Assembly (NCBI GenBank): GCA_050289805.1
Contig: JBNKGL010000009.1
Span: 62,001 to 126,000, forward strand
Length of the DNA stretch: 64,000 nucleotides
Direction: 5' to 3'
Origin: JAUILA01 sp050289805
Lineage (GTDB): Bacteria; Bacteroidota; Bacteroidia; Cytophagales; Cyclobacteriaceae
Under the pieces are notes generated by a model. That model worked only from the letters and a program-made list of their open reading frames with translations. It had not been told where the DNA came from and made no database searches. The position numbers were made by a program, and so were the translations under genes. This document shows, one piece after another, positions 18,104 through 26,356 of this stretch (its first letter is position 1; every line of letters starts with the position of its first letter).

Positions 18104-18970
18104 ATGAAAAAGTCAATTCACCTTACCCTCCGCCTGATGGGCATCCTGGTAGCAGCCACATACTTCACTGCATGTAATAATGATGAAGATGAAACCCAAC
18201 TGGATACAAGTTCAGAAGATCTTGAGATCGTATCCGAGGCCAGCTTTTCAAACACGCTTGCAGATGAAGATCTTGAAATGGTAGAACTCGTCACGGAAGC
18301 AAGCAGCACCACCGGAGGCAAAACGTATAACCACCACTTGCCTGAATGCGCTACAGTAACCCGTGATGCTGAAAACCATCAGGTAATCATCGATTTTGGA
18401 GATGAATGTATAGGTCCGTTCGGACGTACCCGCAGCGGTAAAATAATTATTACCTATGGAGGAGAATTCAATGACCAAATGGCAAATCGTGTTATTTCCT
18501 TTGATAATTATGTAGTAAATAACCGCGCTATCTCCGGAAGCATTGAACTGCGAAATTTCAACAGAAGCGAAGAAGGCTTCCTCACCGCCACTCGGGCACT
18601 GGTTGGGTATACCGTAACTTATCCTGACGGCAACTCCGTTACTGTTAACGGCAGCACACTGAGAGAATGGATTGAGGGAGAAGGTGATGGTGATCCTACC
18701 ACCAATGTTTTCAGACTTACGGGTGGTTATGAAGGGACTTCTACACGCGGTATACGATTTACACATACAATCACCGACCCTGTTATCGCTAGGTTCGCAT
18801 GTCGTGCCCAGGGTGGATTCTTAAGAACCGCCGGAATTATTGAAATGATCCGGTCTCATGAAAACGTAAGCAAACAACGAATCCGCACCATTCTGTATGG
18901 TGATGATATCTGTGACAATACAATCACCGTTATTATCAACGGAAGAGAGTTTACCATAACAGAGGAATAA
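18104..18970 (+). CDS. Lipoprotein of unknown function
   Basis: The 288-residue protein has an SPII signal with the lipobox ending FTACN at about residue 24. A short acidic segment with an imperfect duplication (DLEIVSEAS and DLEMVELVTEAS, residues 38-66) follows, then a beta-rich domain beginning HHLPECATVT with four cysteines (in ECATV, DECIG, ACRAQ and DICDN) that could form disulphides. I do not recognise a named family with certainty. It is followed by a terminator and an ECF sigma factor gene, so it may be a target or neighbour of that sigma factor rather than part of the upstream efflux operon. Confidence 0.75.
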   Translation: MKKSIHLTLRLMGILVAATYFTACNNDEDETQLDTSSEDLEIVSEASFSNTLADEDLEMVELVTEASSTTGGKTYNHHLPECATVTRDAENHQVIIDFGDECIGPFGRTRSGKIIITYGGEFNDQMANRVISFDNYVVNNRAISGSIELRNFNRSEEGFLTATRALVGYTVTYPDGNSVTVNGSTLREWIEGEGDGDPTTNVFRLTGGYEGTSTRGIRFTHTITDPVIARFACRAQGGFLRTAGIIEMIRSHENVSKQRIRTILYGDDICDNTITVIINGREFTITEE

Positions 18971-18996
18971 GTATTCATTGAAACAGCGTTTCAAAA

Positions 18997-19029
18997 GGTG
19001 CCGGATTCTATTCCGGCACCCATTTTTTA
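18997..19029 (+). terminator. Intrinsic terminator after the lipoprotein gene
   Basis: GGTGCCGGA (18997-19005) pairs perfectly with TCCGGCACC (19012-19020) around a 6-nt loop and is followed by CATTTTTTAT. It separates the lipoprotein transcript from the sigma factor gene. Confidence 0.9.
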
Positions 19030-19051
19030 TGTTTGACGAGAATTAAGACTT

Positions 19052-19570
19052 TTGTATAACGCAATATCCACCGGCAATTTTCGAGAGATCGTTCGTGAAT
19101 ACCAGGAACGGGTATATCATGTCATCCGAAAAATGGTGATTGATCATGATGATACGGATGACCTGGTACAGGAGGTATTTGTAAAGGTTTGGCAGAAGAG
19201 GGATAGCTTTAACGGGGACGCACAATTATATACCTGGATATACCGCATTGCTGTGAATGAGGCCCTGCAGCATCTCCGAAAGAAGAAACGCCAGCAACTT
19301 GTTTCCATCGATCAGGAAGATATGATGCTGGAGCGACAATTAAGAGCGGAGCTTTCTCTGGATGTGGATGAAGTGCAGTTTCAGCTTCAGAAAGCAATTG
19401 CGGAACTGCCGGATAAACAACGGGCTGTCTTTATCATGAAATATTATGATGAAGTACCCTACGAGGAAATGTCGAAGATAATGGGGGGTTCGGTAGGCGG
19501 ACTGAAAGCCAGTTATCATCATGCTGTAAAAAAAATTGAAAATTCTTTAAAAGCCGGATTAAACCATTGA
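19052..19570 (+). CDS. ECF-type RNA polymerase sigma factor
   Basis: The 172-residue protein has sigma region 2 (DLVQEVFVKVWQKRDSF and TWIYRIAVNEALQHLRK) and region 4 (LPDKQRAVFIMKYYDEVPYEEMSKIMG), with a short linker and no C-terminal extension, so it is a group 4 sigma factor. The start is a TTG at 19052, since no ATG or GTG gives the N-terminal helix before region 2. Region 4 lacks the strictly typical end: GGSVGGLKASYHHAVKK replaces the usual GTVKSR-like segment, so a GG sits in the recognition helix area, as seen in some Bacteroidota ECFs. The next genes form its likely regulatory module. Confidence 0.93.
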   Translation: MYNAISTGNFREIVREYQERVYHVIRKMVIDHDDTDDLVQEVFVKVWQKRDSFNGDAQLYTWIYRIAVNEALQHLRKKKRQQLVSIDQEDMMLERQLRAELSLDVDEVQFQLQKAIAELPDKQRAVFIMKYYDEVPYEEMSKIMGGSVGGLKASYHHAVKKIENSLKAGLNH

Positions 19571-19597
19571 CAACATTGTGCATCTAATACTCAGATC

Positions 19598-20044
19598 ATG
19601 GATAAGAATTTAAACGATATTGAAAAGAATCAGCCTTTTAAGGTTCCTGAAGGATATTTCGATAATCTCGAGGACCGCATTATGGCCCGGGTTGAGCAGG
19701 AACAAAATGAATCCCGTAAGAAACCGGTTATTCGGTTGAATAACTGGGTAAAATATGCAGTTGCTGCTTCCATTTCACTTCTGGCTATTTTCTTTATCCT
19801 TCAACCCGGCAATGACACGGATCCTACTGCGGCTGAAATTCTGGCGGAAATCCCGGAAGATGCCATTGTGGATTACCTGGCTTTTACAGACATAACGTCT
19901 GATGAAATCATTGATGCAGCGTCATTCACCTTATCAGAAGCAGACAGCCTGCAGCCAGTCAATAACCTGGATCTCACCGTGGAAGAAATAGATCTTTTAC
20001 TTGAAGAGTATAGTCTTTATGAACTGGATAGCAATAAGTTATAA
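19598..20044 (+). CDS. Small membrane-anchored putative anti-sigma factor
   Basis: The 148-residue protein has a cytoplasmic N-terminal segment starting around FKVPEGYFDNLEDRIMARV, one transmembrane helix (about residues 51-67, VKYAVAASISLLAIFFIL) and an acidic periplasmic tail with many Asp and Glu residues. The motif PEGYF is common in Bacteroidota proteins encoded just after ECF sigma factors. No zinc-binding anti-sigma motif (HxxxCxxC) is present. It begins 27 bp after the sigma factor stop. A role in holding the sigma factor at the membrane is inferred from position and topology only. Confidence 0.72.
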   Translation: MDKNLNDIEKNQPFKVPEGYFDNLEDRIMARVEQEQNESRKKPVIRLNNWVKYAVAASISLLAIFFILQPGNDTDPTAAEILAEIPEDAIVDYLAFTDITSDEIIDAASFTLSEADSLQPVNNLDLTVEEIDLLLEEYSLYELDSNKL

Positions 20045-20062
20045 AATATTAAATGCATAAAA

Positions 20063-20536
20063 ATGAAACATTTAGTCACACTTATACTGGCCCTCTTTCT
20101 TACCACAGCATTGGTAGCCCAGGAAGATGCAGCCCGACAAAAAATTGAAAGTGCCCGCATTGCACTCATCACCGAACGACTTGAGCTCACGCCGGATCAG
20201 GCAGAAAAATTCTGGCCTATTTATCGTGAATACCAGGAGAAAATGAACGGCCTGCGTCAGGAATTTCAGCAAGCCCGCGGAAATGTTCGTCGACAGGATC
20301 TCACCGAAGAGGAAAGTCAGCGCTTGCTGCAGCTCGGCATGAAAATGAAGGAGCAGCAGTTGGGGCTTGAGAAAACCTATTCCGAAAGGCTTACGCAGAT
20401 CATTACCAGCCGACAGCTGCTGGCACTCAGAAAGGCCGAGGATGATTTCAGGAGGATGTTGCTGGAGCGTCTTGAAAAACGACGGGAAATGCAGCAGCGT
20501 TTACAAAATCGCAAGGATCAGGTTGACAATCAATAA
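20063..20536 (+). CDS. Spy/CpxP-like periplasmic helical protein
   Basis: The 157-residue protein has a signal peptide (ending LVAQE) and is otherwise almost all helix, rich in Glu, Arg, Gln and Leu. LELTPDQAEKFWPIYREYQEKM resembles the LTxxQ-type segments of the Spy/CpxP and periplasmic metal-sensor families. In Bacteroidota such proteins often follow an ECF sigma factor and its membrane partner, as here. It may sense or buffer misfolded protein or metal in the periplasm and feed the sigma factor. The family link is by pattern only. Confidence 0.75.
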   Translation: MKHLVTLILALFLTTALVAQEDAARQKIESARIALITERLELTPDQAEKFWPIYREYQEKMNGLRQEFQQARGNVRRQDLTEEESQRLLQLGMKMKEQQLGLEKTYSERLTQIITSRQLLALRKAEDDFRRMLLERLEKRREMQQRLQNRKDQVDNQ

Positions 20537-21631
20537 TTGTTACAATATATAACATTCCGATTCCCCCTGAGGAACGCCTTAATGACAGGCGTTCTTCTTG
20601 CATTCATACCGTTTTTCGGAATGACACAGGAACGGTCTGCCCTGGATTCACTGTATGATGAACTTGAAGTAATGTTTGAGGATGCAGATCTTCCTGTCGG
20701 ATTACTTGAGAAAGCAGATAGCCTGATGCAGTTAATGGATCTTAAATATCATAGTATTGGGTTGCGAACAGGCTATATGAGCAATGTGCTAACGGCGGGC
20801 AGAGATCTGGGTATAGATCAGCATGGATTTAATACCGGGCTTTCCTACTTTCATCCGTCCGGTATGTATGCGGATTTTGCAGGTTACTGGAACAGCGAAT
20901 ATGATCCCACCTACTACCTGACCAACCTGGGGATAGGTTACTGGCATAATTTCAATAATCATTGGACCGTCAGTATCGGCCATGATTTCATGCTTTATGA
21001 TGAAAAAATTGATTTCCTATTTGATAAATCAGCCCGTGCATCGGTCTTTTACCAACGCAAAAACTGGGAAGCAGGACTGGATTACCGGTATTTATATGGT
21101 CAGGAAAAGGCAAACCGCCTTGTGGGAATTTTCAATGGACGTATCAACTGGAAAAATGTAGGGTTCATTGACAGAATCACTTTGATCCCGGGAGCCACTA
21201 TACAATACGGTAATTCTGATGTTCTGTATTACCGTCAGTCTGAGACACCATTACAGGATCTTTACAGGGTTCTTAGGGAAGGCTCCTATCCTCCCCTGAC
21301 AGATCGGGAATTTGTGAAACTCAGTTATATGATCTACCAGGGCTATGATCTGCGGGCTTATCAATTTTTAAGAGAAAAAGGCTTCACTAACGGTGAAATT
21401 CAGAAGCTTTACAATGATTACGAATCAAACCTGCTGGTATCCGATAATTCGTATGGCGTAATGAACATTGCGCTTAACGCAGCACTATCCATCAGCGAAA
21501 AAAACTGGAACCTGTTTATCAATTATACCTATAATTTCCCACAGGCATTACCCGGTGAAACTTATGAATATCCGAAGAACGACTATGTAAGCATCTCCCT
21601 GATGTATACGTTTCTTTGGGCAGCAAAATAA
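20537..21631 (+). CDS. Outer membrane beta-barrel protein, family not recognised
   Basis: The 364-residue protein has a signal sequence ending GMTQE and, from about residue 70, repeated short strands rich in Tyr, Asn, Gly and Trp (GIGYWHNFNNHWTVSIGHDF is one), ending SISLMYTFLWAAK, as in outer membrane barrels. The TTG at 20537 is chosen because it gives a positively charged n-region (FRFPLRNAL) before the hydrophobic core; an ATG at 20582 would leave none, but cannot be excluded. The TTG directly abuts the stop of the Spy-like gene, which suggests coupling. It may be a target or sensor partner of the ECF module. Confidence 0.72.
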   Translation: MLQYITFRFPLRNALMTGVLLAFIPFFGMTQERSALDSLYDELEVMFEDADLPVGLLEKADSLMQLMDLKYHSIGLRTGYMSNVLTAGRDLGIDQHGFNTGLSYFHPSGMYADFAGYWNSEYDPTYYLTNLGIGYWHNFNNHWTVSIGHDFMLYDEKIDFLFDKSARASVFYQRKNWEAGLDYRYLYGQEKANRLVGIFNGRINWKNVGFIDRITLIPGATIQYGNSDVLYYRQSETPLQDLYRVLREGSYPPLTDREFVKLSYMIYQGYDLRAYQFLREKGFTNGEIQKLYNDYESNLLVSDNSYGVMNIALNAALSISEKNWNLFINYTYNFPQALPGETYEYPKNDYVSISLMYTFLWAAK

Positions 21632-21660
21632 AAAAGGGGCAGCCGCTGCCGCCCCTTTGA
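21625..21660 (-). terminator. Intrinsic terminator for the HdeD-family gene
   Basis: AAAGGGGC (21633-21640) pairs with GCCCCTTT (21651-21658). The T-rich tail is on the minus strand (complement of the A-run at 21627-21637), so it best serves the leftward gene at 21680-22294. It may also block the rightward transcript. Confidence 0.82.
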
Positions 21661-21679
21661 ATGCTTTGAATGCTTTGGG

Positions 21680-22294
21680 CTACTCAGAAGCCGAATGTTC
21701 AAATTTATCCCTGGCATCTTCGAGTTTGTCGCGAACATTATCCACCTTGCCCTCGAGCCATTTGCTTCCCTTCCTGATCTTGAAAGCGATTACAATCATC
21801 AGTATTCCCATGAAAATGGCAAAGAATGCCAGTAATCCCAGGAGACCCGCAATTGCCATATCAGGCCTTGACAGTAACACAATTCCCAGAATTACAGAAA
21901 TGGCGCCTCCGGCAATCAGCCAGCCTTCGCCTTTGATCTCTTTTCTCACCTGGATGGCAAGCCCGATTTTTACAACACCCGCATAAATGAACCAAAAGGA
22001 TAGCATCAGCGACACATATAACAGGGTAATATCAGGATTTCTCAGCAACAGGATACCAATCACGATGCTAATGGCGGCGGCAGCAAACATCAGCCATTTG
22101 TCATCATTGTCTTTCCAATGCCGCAATGTCTGAATCAGGGAAAATACCCCGTCAATAAACAGGAAAGCTGCAAACCATATTGCCAGGGTTGCAGCAGTAA
22201 TTACCGGACTCGTAAAGGCTATGACACCAAAAATTAACAATAGCAATCCTCGAAGCAGCCATACCCACCAATTAAGTGTAAATAAAGATTTCAT
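21680..22294 (-). CDS. HdeD-family membrane protein (DUF308)
   Basis: The 204-residue protein has six predicted transmembrane helices arranged as three hairpins, each with a glycine-rich IxIGILLL or ILGIVLL segment, as in the acid-resistance protein HdeD. The start MKSLFTLNWWVWLLRGLLLL is typical. After the last helix comes a cytoplasmic tail of about 30 residues in a repeated charged pattern (KVDNVRDKLEDARDKFEH), which looks like an amphipathic helix. Function in the family is poorly known beyond stress protection. It is transcribed away from the S9 peptidase gene, and the shared upstream region has unusual repeats. Confidence 0.88.
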   Translation of the reverse strand: MKSLFTLNWWVWLLRGLLLLIFGVIAFTSPVITAATLAIWFAAFLFIDGVFSLIQTLRHWKDNDDKWLMFAAAAISIVIGILLLRNPDITLLYVSLMLSFWFIYAGVVKIGLAIQVRKEIKGEGWLIAGGAISVILGIVLLSRPDMAIAGLLGLLAFFAIFMGILMIVIAFKIRKGSKWLEGKVDNVRDKLEDARDKFEHSASE

Positions 22295-22299
22295 GATTA

Positions 22300-22430
22300 A
22301 GTTCTTTGGTTGTAGTTCTTTGGAATATAGCTCTTTAAGGGGAGTTTAAAAAGTCGGAATTGTTCCAACTTATCATTTGACACAGGGGGGATTTTTCATG
22401 AGCCACTTTTTATTCCCACGGTTCCGACTT
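22300..22430. repeat. Tandem and inverted repeats between the HdeD and S9 peptidase genes
   Basis: AGTTCTTTGG occurs at 22300-22309 and again at 22314-22323, and a relative, AGCTCTTTAA, starts at 22329, giving a period of 14-15 bp just upstream of the leftward HdeD gene. Further right, AAGTCGGAA (22351-22359) and TTCCGACTT (22422-22430) form a perfect 9-bp inverted repeat 62 bp apart. Together they fill most of the divergent 193-bp gap and could be regulator binding sites. Confidence 0.4.
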
Positions 22431-22487
22431 ATGTTCTTATACAATTTGATTAACTTATGAGGAATCAAACCAACCCACATTCTAACC

Positions 22488-24413
22488 ATGAAAAAATACG
22501 TCTATTTCTTTCTTCTGACCGGATTTGCATTTTCCTGCAGCCAGCCTGAAGATGCTGAAAAACAAACTGAACTACCCCTCTATACCATCGAGCAATTTAT
22601 GGATGTGGAGGCCATCAACGGAAGTTCATTTTCCCCGGATGAATCTAAAATTCTGATCAACAGTAACAAATCAGGAGTGTTCAATGCCTATGAAATATCG
22701 ATAGAAACCGGAGAAATGACACAGGTGACCTCCTCAGACGATAATGCGGTCTTTGGACAGAGCTATTTCCCGGAAGATAACAGGATCATTTATTCAAGTG
22801 ATCAGGGCGGAAATGAGCTAACGCAGGTATTTATACGCGAGCCGGATGGCAGTACCCTAACGTTGACTCCCGACAGTACCGCAAAATCAATGTTCGGAGG
22901 CTGGAGCCATGACCGTGAAAAATTCTACCTGGTATCCAATAAACGGGATCCGCGATTCTTTGACATGTACCAGGTAAATGTGAATGACATCAGCGAAGAT
23001 AACGTTTCCCAGTCCAGCATTATCTATGAAAATGTGAAAGGTTTAGACCCGGGTGCCATCTCAGATGACGGGCGTTATATAGCCCTTGTGGAAACCATTA
23101 CTACCAATAACAGTAATATGTATCTTCTTGATACGGAAACCGGTGAAACACGCCTTTTGTCTGAACACACAGGTGATGTACAGTATCAGCCTCAGTACTT
23201 CAGCGCTGACGGTACTGAGTTAATTTATCTGACGGATGAAGATAACGAATTCATGTACCTCAAATCCTACAACCTTAAAGATGGAACAACTGCCGTTGTA
23301 CAGAAGGCAAACTGGGATATCTGGTATTCTTACCTGTCGCATGGGGGCACCTACAGGGTAACCGCCATCAATGAAGATGCGCGCACAAAAATGGAAATTC
23401 TGAATACCAAAACCGGGAAACTGGTTTCATTGCCGGAGCTTCCGGAAGGTGACCTCACATCGGTTAATATTTCTGACAGTGAACGGCTGATGACTTTCTA
23501 TGCCAGTAATTCAAAATCTCCCAATAACCTGTACCTGTACAATTTTGAAAGTGGTGAATTGAAGAAGTTAACGGATACCATGAATCCGGATATTAATCCT
23601 GATGACCTGGTCTCAGGTGAAGTGATCCGGTATAAGTCTTTCGATGGGATGGAAATCCCCGCACTGTTATATAAGCCTAAAAATGCAACTGCCGAAAACA
23701 AGGTCCCTGCCCTGCTTTGGATCCATGGAGGACCGGGCGGACAAACCCGCCTGAATTACACAGCCAGGTTGCAATATCTTGTGAATCATGGATATGCGGT
23801 TCTGGCCGTTAACAACCGGGGCAGCTCGGGATATGGAAAATCATTCTTCAAGGCTGATGACCGGAAACACGGTCAGGACGACCTGCAGGATTGTGTTGAA
23901 TCAAAGAAATTCCTGGCGCAGCTGGATTATATTGATTCCGATAAAATTGGCATACTGGGAGGAAGTTACGGCGGTTATATGGTCATGGCTGCTCTGGCCT
24001 TCGCACCGGAAGAATTTAAAGTGGGCGTGAACTATTTCGGCGTTACAAACTGGCTCAGGACCCTGAAAAGTATTCCACCCTGGTGGACGTCATTTAAGGA
24101 TGCACTTTATACAGAAATGGGTGACCCGGTAGCTGATTCCGTCATGCTGTATAACAAATCTCCCCTGTTCCATGCCGACAAAATTACAAAGCCATTCATT
24201 GTATTGCAGGGATCAAATGACCCAAGGGTACTTCAGGTAGAATCTGATGAAATCGTTGAGGCGGCACGGGATAACGGAGTACCAGTGGAATACGTGATTT
24301 TCGATGATGAAGGCCATGGATTTCTGAAAAAGGAAAATAACATTGCCGCTTCCAAGGCCGTTCTGGAATTCCTTGATACCTATCTTAAGGGTACTACAGA
24401 ACCAGCGCCCTAG
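22488..24413 (+). CDS. S9-family prolyl oligopeptidase-like lipoprotein
   Basis: The 641-residue protein has a lipoprotein signal ending AFSCS. Residues about 40-370 form a beta-propeller with repeated TolB-like blades (SPDESKILINSN, SADGTELIYLTDED). The C-terminal alpha/beta hydrolase domain has the nucleophile Ser493 in GGSYGGYM, Asp578 in GSNDPRV and His610 in EGHGF, a complete triad. GGPGGQ provides the oxyanion side. It is therefore an active serine peptidase of the dipeptidyl/acyl-aminoacyl peptidase group, likely acting on peptides in the periplasm. The gene meets the bestrophin gene tail to tail with 4 bp of overlap (CTAG). Confidence 0.93.
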   Translation: MKKYVYFFLLTGFAFSCSQPEDAEKQTELPLYTIEQFMDVEAINGSSFSPDESKILINSNKSGVFNAYEISIETGEMTQVTSSDDNAVFGQSYFPEDNRIIYSSDQGGNELTQVFIREPDGSTLTLTPDSTAKSMFGGWSHDREKFYLVSNKRDPRFFDMYQVNVNDISEDNVSQSSIIYENVKGLDPGAISDDGRYIALVETITTNNSNMYLLDTETGETRLLSEHTGDVQYQPQYFSADGTELIYLTDEDNEFMYLKSYNLKDGTTAVVQKANWDIWYSYLSHGGTYRVTAINEDARTKMEILNTKTGKLVSLPELPEGDLTSVNISDSERLMTFYASNSKSPNNLYLYNFESGELKKLTDTMNPDINPDDLVSGEVIRYKSFDGMEIPALLYKPKNATAENKVPALLWIHGGPGGQTRLNYTARLQYLVNHGYAVLAVNNRGSSGYGKSFFKADDRKHGQDDLQDCVESKKFLAQLDYIDSDKIGILGGSYGGYMVMAALAFAPEEFKVGVNYFGVTNWLRTLKSIPPWWTSFKDALYTEMGDPVADSVMLYNKSPLFHADKITKPFIVLQGSNDPRVLQVESDEIVEAARDNGVPVEYVIFDDEGHGFLKKENNIAASKAVLEFLDTYLKGTTEPAP

Positions 24414-25411
24414 TACAGGAAATCATGAACCGGCATGATTGGTTCGGGAACCTCTGTTTCGCCGAGGATTTCCCGTAAATCAATTTCAATGGTCCGGCTG
24501 AGGGCAGTTATAGGAATATCATTATAGCTGCCCTCAAACGGATTCTCACTATAATCTCCAATCATTTCCATGGTAAAGTAAAGCCAGCCAATCAGCGAAC
24601 TGAAAGGAATGGCCAGCCAGACATTTACATCATGGAACGTATCAATCATTCCTAATGGAAGAAGAAAGGCAAAAATCCATACCGCAATGGTATTGTACGT
24701 CGCATATTGCCGTGGAAAAGGATAGTTCTTGATCCGCTCGCTTTTGCCCTGCTGTGTATACAAATCAATTAACAGGTCCTGAAGCTTCATGTGACGGAAT
24801 TCATCGATGAGCCCATCCTTTCTGAGTTCTTTCAGCCTGCTGGATTGGATGGCGATCAGCTGGGTCGCGGCATTGGACTTACCTGTGATATAATGACTCT
24901 CTTCCGAGGATATAAACTGCTCCATATCCTTTTCCAAAGAGATTCTGTATTCTGGAACAACACTTCTGAAATATGCCTCTTCCCTGGATTTATTTCGATG
25001 TTCCCAACGTCTGCGCTCCCTGAGTTGGTGTCTTAATGCCGTGAGCCAGGCAATGTGCCGGTAAACCAACTCCGTATGTATCGCTGTCAGCTTTTCCTGA
25101 TCTACGTCTGTAAATGTATCGGTAATCAGGTCACGGACGGATACAGCCCAGGAACGGCTGGTATTCACTATTGCACCCCAGATTTTTCTGGCCTCCCACA
25201 AACGGTCATAGGAAGCATTATTCTTGAAGCCCAGGAAAAAAGCTACCGCGACACCTATGACAGACATCGGAAGCCAGGGGATTTTTAACCAGCTTACATC
25301 CAGCAGGCCATAGGCCGTAACTACCACGGCAGAATACACAAACATGACCACCAGGTATTTGGATGACCAAAGAATTGTCTGTGTGATGGAGTATGTTCTT
25401 CTGGTTTGCAA
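24410..25411 (-). CDS. Bestrophin-family ion channel (UPF0187)
   Basis: The 333-residue membrane protein carries the bestrophin fold signature at the N-terminal part: two helices around SSKYLVVMFVYSAVVVTAYG and VAVAFFLGFKNNASYDRLWEARKIWG. The FFLGFKNNxSYxRxWEAR block is the most conserved stretch of the family. A second helix pair lies near 230-280 (FAFLLPLGMIDTF). Bacterial members form pentameric channels, some of them cation-selective (KpBest) and others of unknown selectivity. Only the stop overlaps the S9 gene. Nothing in the sequence indicates its regulation. Confidence 0.93.
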   Translation of the reverse strand: MQTRRTYSITQTILWSSKYLVVMFVYSAVVVTAYGLLDVSWLKIPWLPMSVIGVAVAFFLGFKNNASYDRLWEARKIWGAIVNTSRSWAVSVRDLITDTFTDVDQEKLTAIHTELVYRHIAWLTALRHQLRERRRWEHRNKSREEAYFRSVVPEYRISLEKDMEQFISSEESHYITGKSNAATQLIAIQSSRLKELRKDGLIDEFRHMKLQDLLIDLYTQQGKSERIKNYPFPRQYATYNTIAVWIFAFLLPLGMIDTFHDVNVWLAIPFSSLIGWLYFTMEMIGDYSENPFEGSYNDIPITALSRTIEIDLREILGETEVPEPIMPVHDFLY

Positions 25412-25698
25412 ATCAGGCTTAAATTAGCAGGTTAAATCAGTGGTTGTTTCATTCATCCTTAAAAGGATTCCATAAGATACTTAAAATCATGAAACCAACC
25501 CCTGACGGTCAAACTAAAATTGTATCCTGTTCATGATATCCGGAAAAAACCCGATCTGGCTTATCATCAGGGCAAATTACTTATTGAAGCGGACACGTCA
25601 ATTCCGGAACAGATTACCGTTAGCGCGGAGCGAGCCGGCGAATTCAGAACCTGGCCGAACGTCTAAGGATATTTTATGTGAATTCGTACCTTTGAATC
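25412..25698. other. Intergenic gap with a possible short coding remnant
   Basis: This 287-bp gap holds an open stretch on the plus strand, 25493-25667, of about 57 codons with protein-like composition (for example YPVHDIRKKPDLAYHQGK and ERAGEFRTWPNV) but no ATG in frame. An ATG at 25489 opens a different frame that stops after 15 codons. It could be the decayed end of a gene or chance. The last bases hold the promoter box of the next gene. No terminator or RNA gene is seen. Confidence 0.3.
25687..25694 (+). promoter_or_regulatory. Bacteroidota -7 box (TACCTTTG) before the HMA-AraC regulator
   Basis: TACCTTTG matches the Bacteroidota -7 consensus TAnnTTTG exactly. It lies only 4 bp before the ATG at 25699, so either translation is nearly leaderless or starts at the next Met codon at 25732. 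No clear TTTG -33 box is visible. Confidence 0.5.
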
Positions 25699-26271
25699 AT
25701 GATTGAAGGCACAGAACTTATCATCAAGAACATGGTCTGCCCCCGCTGCATTCAAGCGGTAAAATCCACGTTTAATAATCTCAAAATCCCATTCCGGCAA
25801 ATTGAATTGGGCAAGGTGGTGCTTGAAGAACCGCTCAAGGCAGACCAATACAAAAAGCTTGACCAATCACTAAAAAATGAAGGTTTTGAATTGCTGGAGG
25901 ATCGAAATGCCAAATTGGTGACAGCCATAAAAAATGCCCTCCTGCAACAAATTCATGCAACCGCCTCTCCCATTCATATTAATTACAGTGCTTTCCTGGC
26001 TGATAAATTCAATCATGAATACAGCTATCTGAGTCGTTTGTTCTCTTCTGTAGAGGGCATTACCATCGAGCGATATATCATTCGCCTGAAGGTGGAAAAA
26101 GTAAAGGAACTGCTCACCTATGAAGAATTGACCCTTACTGAAATTGCAGACCAGCTCGAATACAGCTCCGTATCCCACCTTTCTTCACAATTCAAGAAAG
26201 AAACCGGCATGACGCCTTCTGATTTTAAAGCACTGCAAAATCCACCCAGGTCCTCTCTCGACGAGCTATAG
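25699..26271 (+). CDS. HMA-domain/AraC fusion transcription regulator, likely copper-responsive
   Basis: The 190-residue protein has a short N-terminal heavy-metal-associated-like domain (about residues 1-72) with a CxxC pair, Cys14 and Cys17 in MVCPRC, joined to a C-terminal AraC-type double helix-turn-helix (about 95-185). The latter shows LTEIADQLEYSSVSHLSSQFKKETGMTPSDFK, a standard AraC segment, and stops soon after. Such regulators are common beside copper ATPase genes in Bacteroidota. The copA gene follows on the same strand after 85 bp, which has its own promoter box. I infer that copper binding to the CxxC controls DNA binding, but a full HMA fold and the metal are unproven. Confidence 0.87.
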   Translation: MIEGTELIIKNMVCPRCIQAVKSTFNNLKIPFRQIELGKVVLEEPLKADQYKKLDQSLKNEGFELLEDRNAKLVTAIKNALLQQIHATASPIHINYSAFLADKFNHEYSYLSRLFSSVEGITIERYIIRLKVEKVKELLTYEELTLTEIADQLEYSSVSHLSSQFKKETGMTPSDFKALQNPPRSSLDEL

Positions 26272-26328
26272 ACAAAATTTCATAATATTTTGTTCTTATT
26301 TTAAAACATCGTCATCACATCTCGTTTT

Positions 26329-26336
26329 TACCTTTG
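26329..26336 (+). promoter_or_regulatory. Bacteroidota -7 box (TACCTTTG) of copA
   Basis: A second exact TAnnTTTG match lies 20 bp before the copA start codon, giving a predicted leader of about 15 nt. The gap from the regulator stop (26272-26356) is AT-rich and contains no convincing -33 TTTG at the usual distance. Confidence 0.6.
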
Positions 26337-26356
26337 TATTAAGAAATACGAGTATC

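Noticed and set aside
22300..22340. CRISPR-like repeat
   Set aside because: Only two exact 10-bp copies with 4-bp spacing and no cas genes; far too short.
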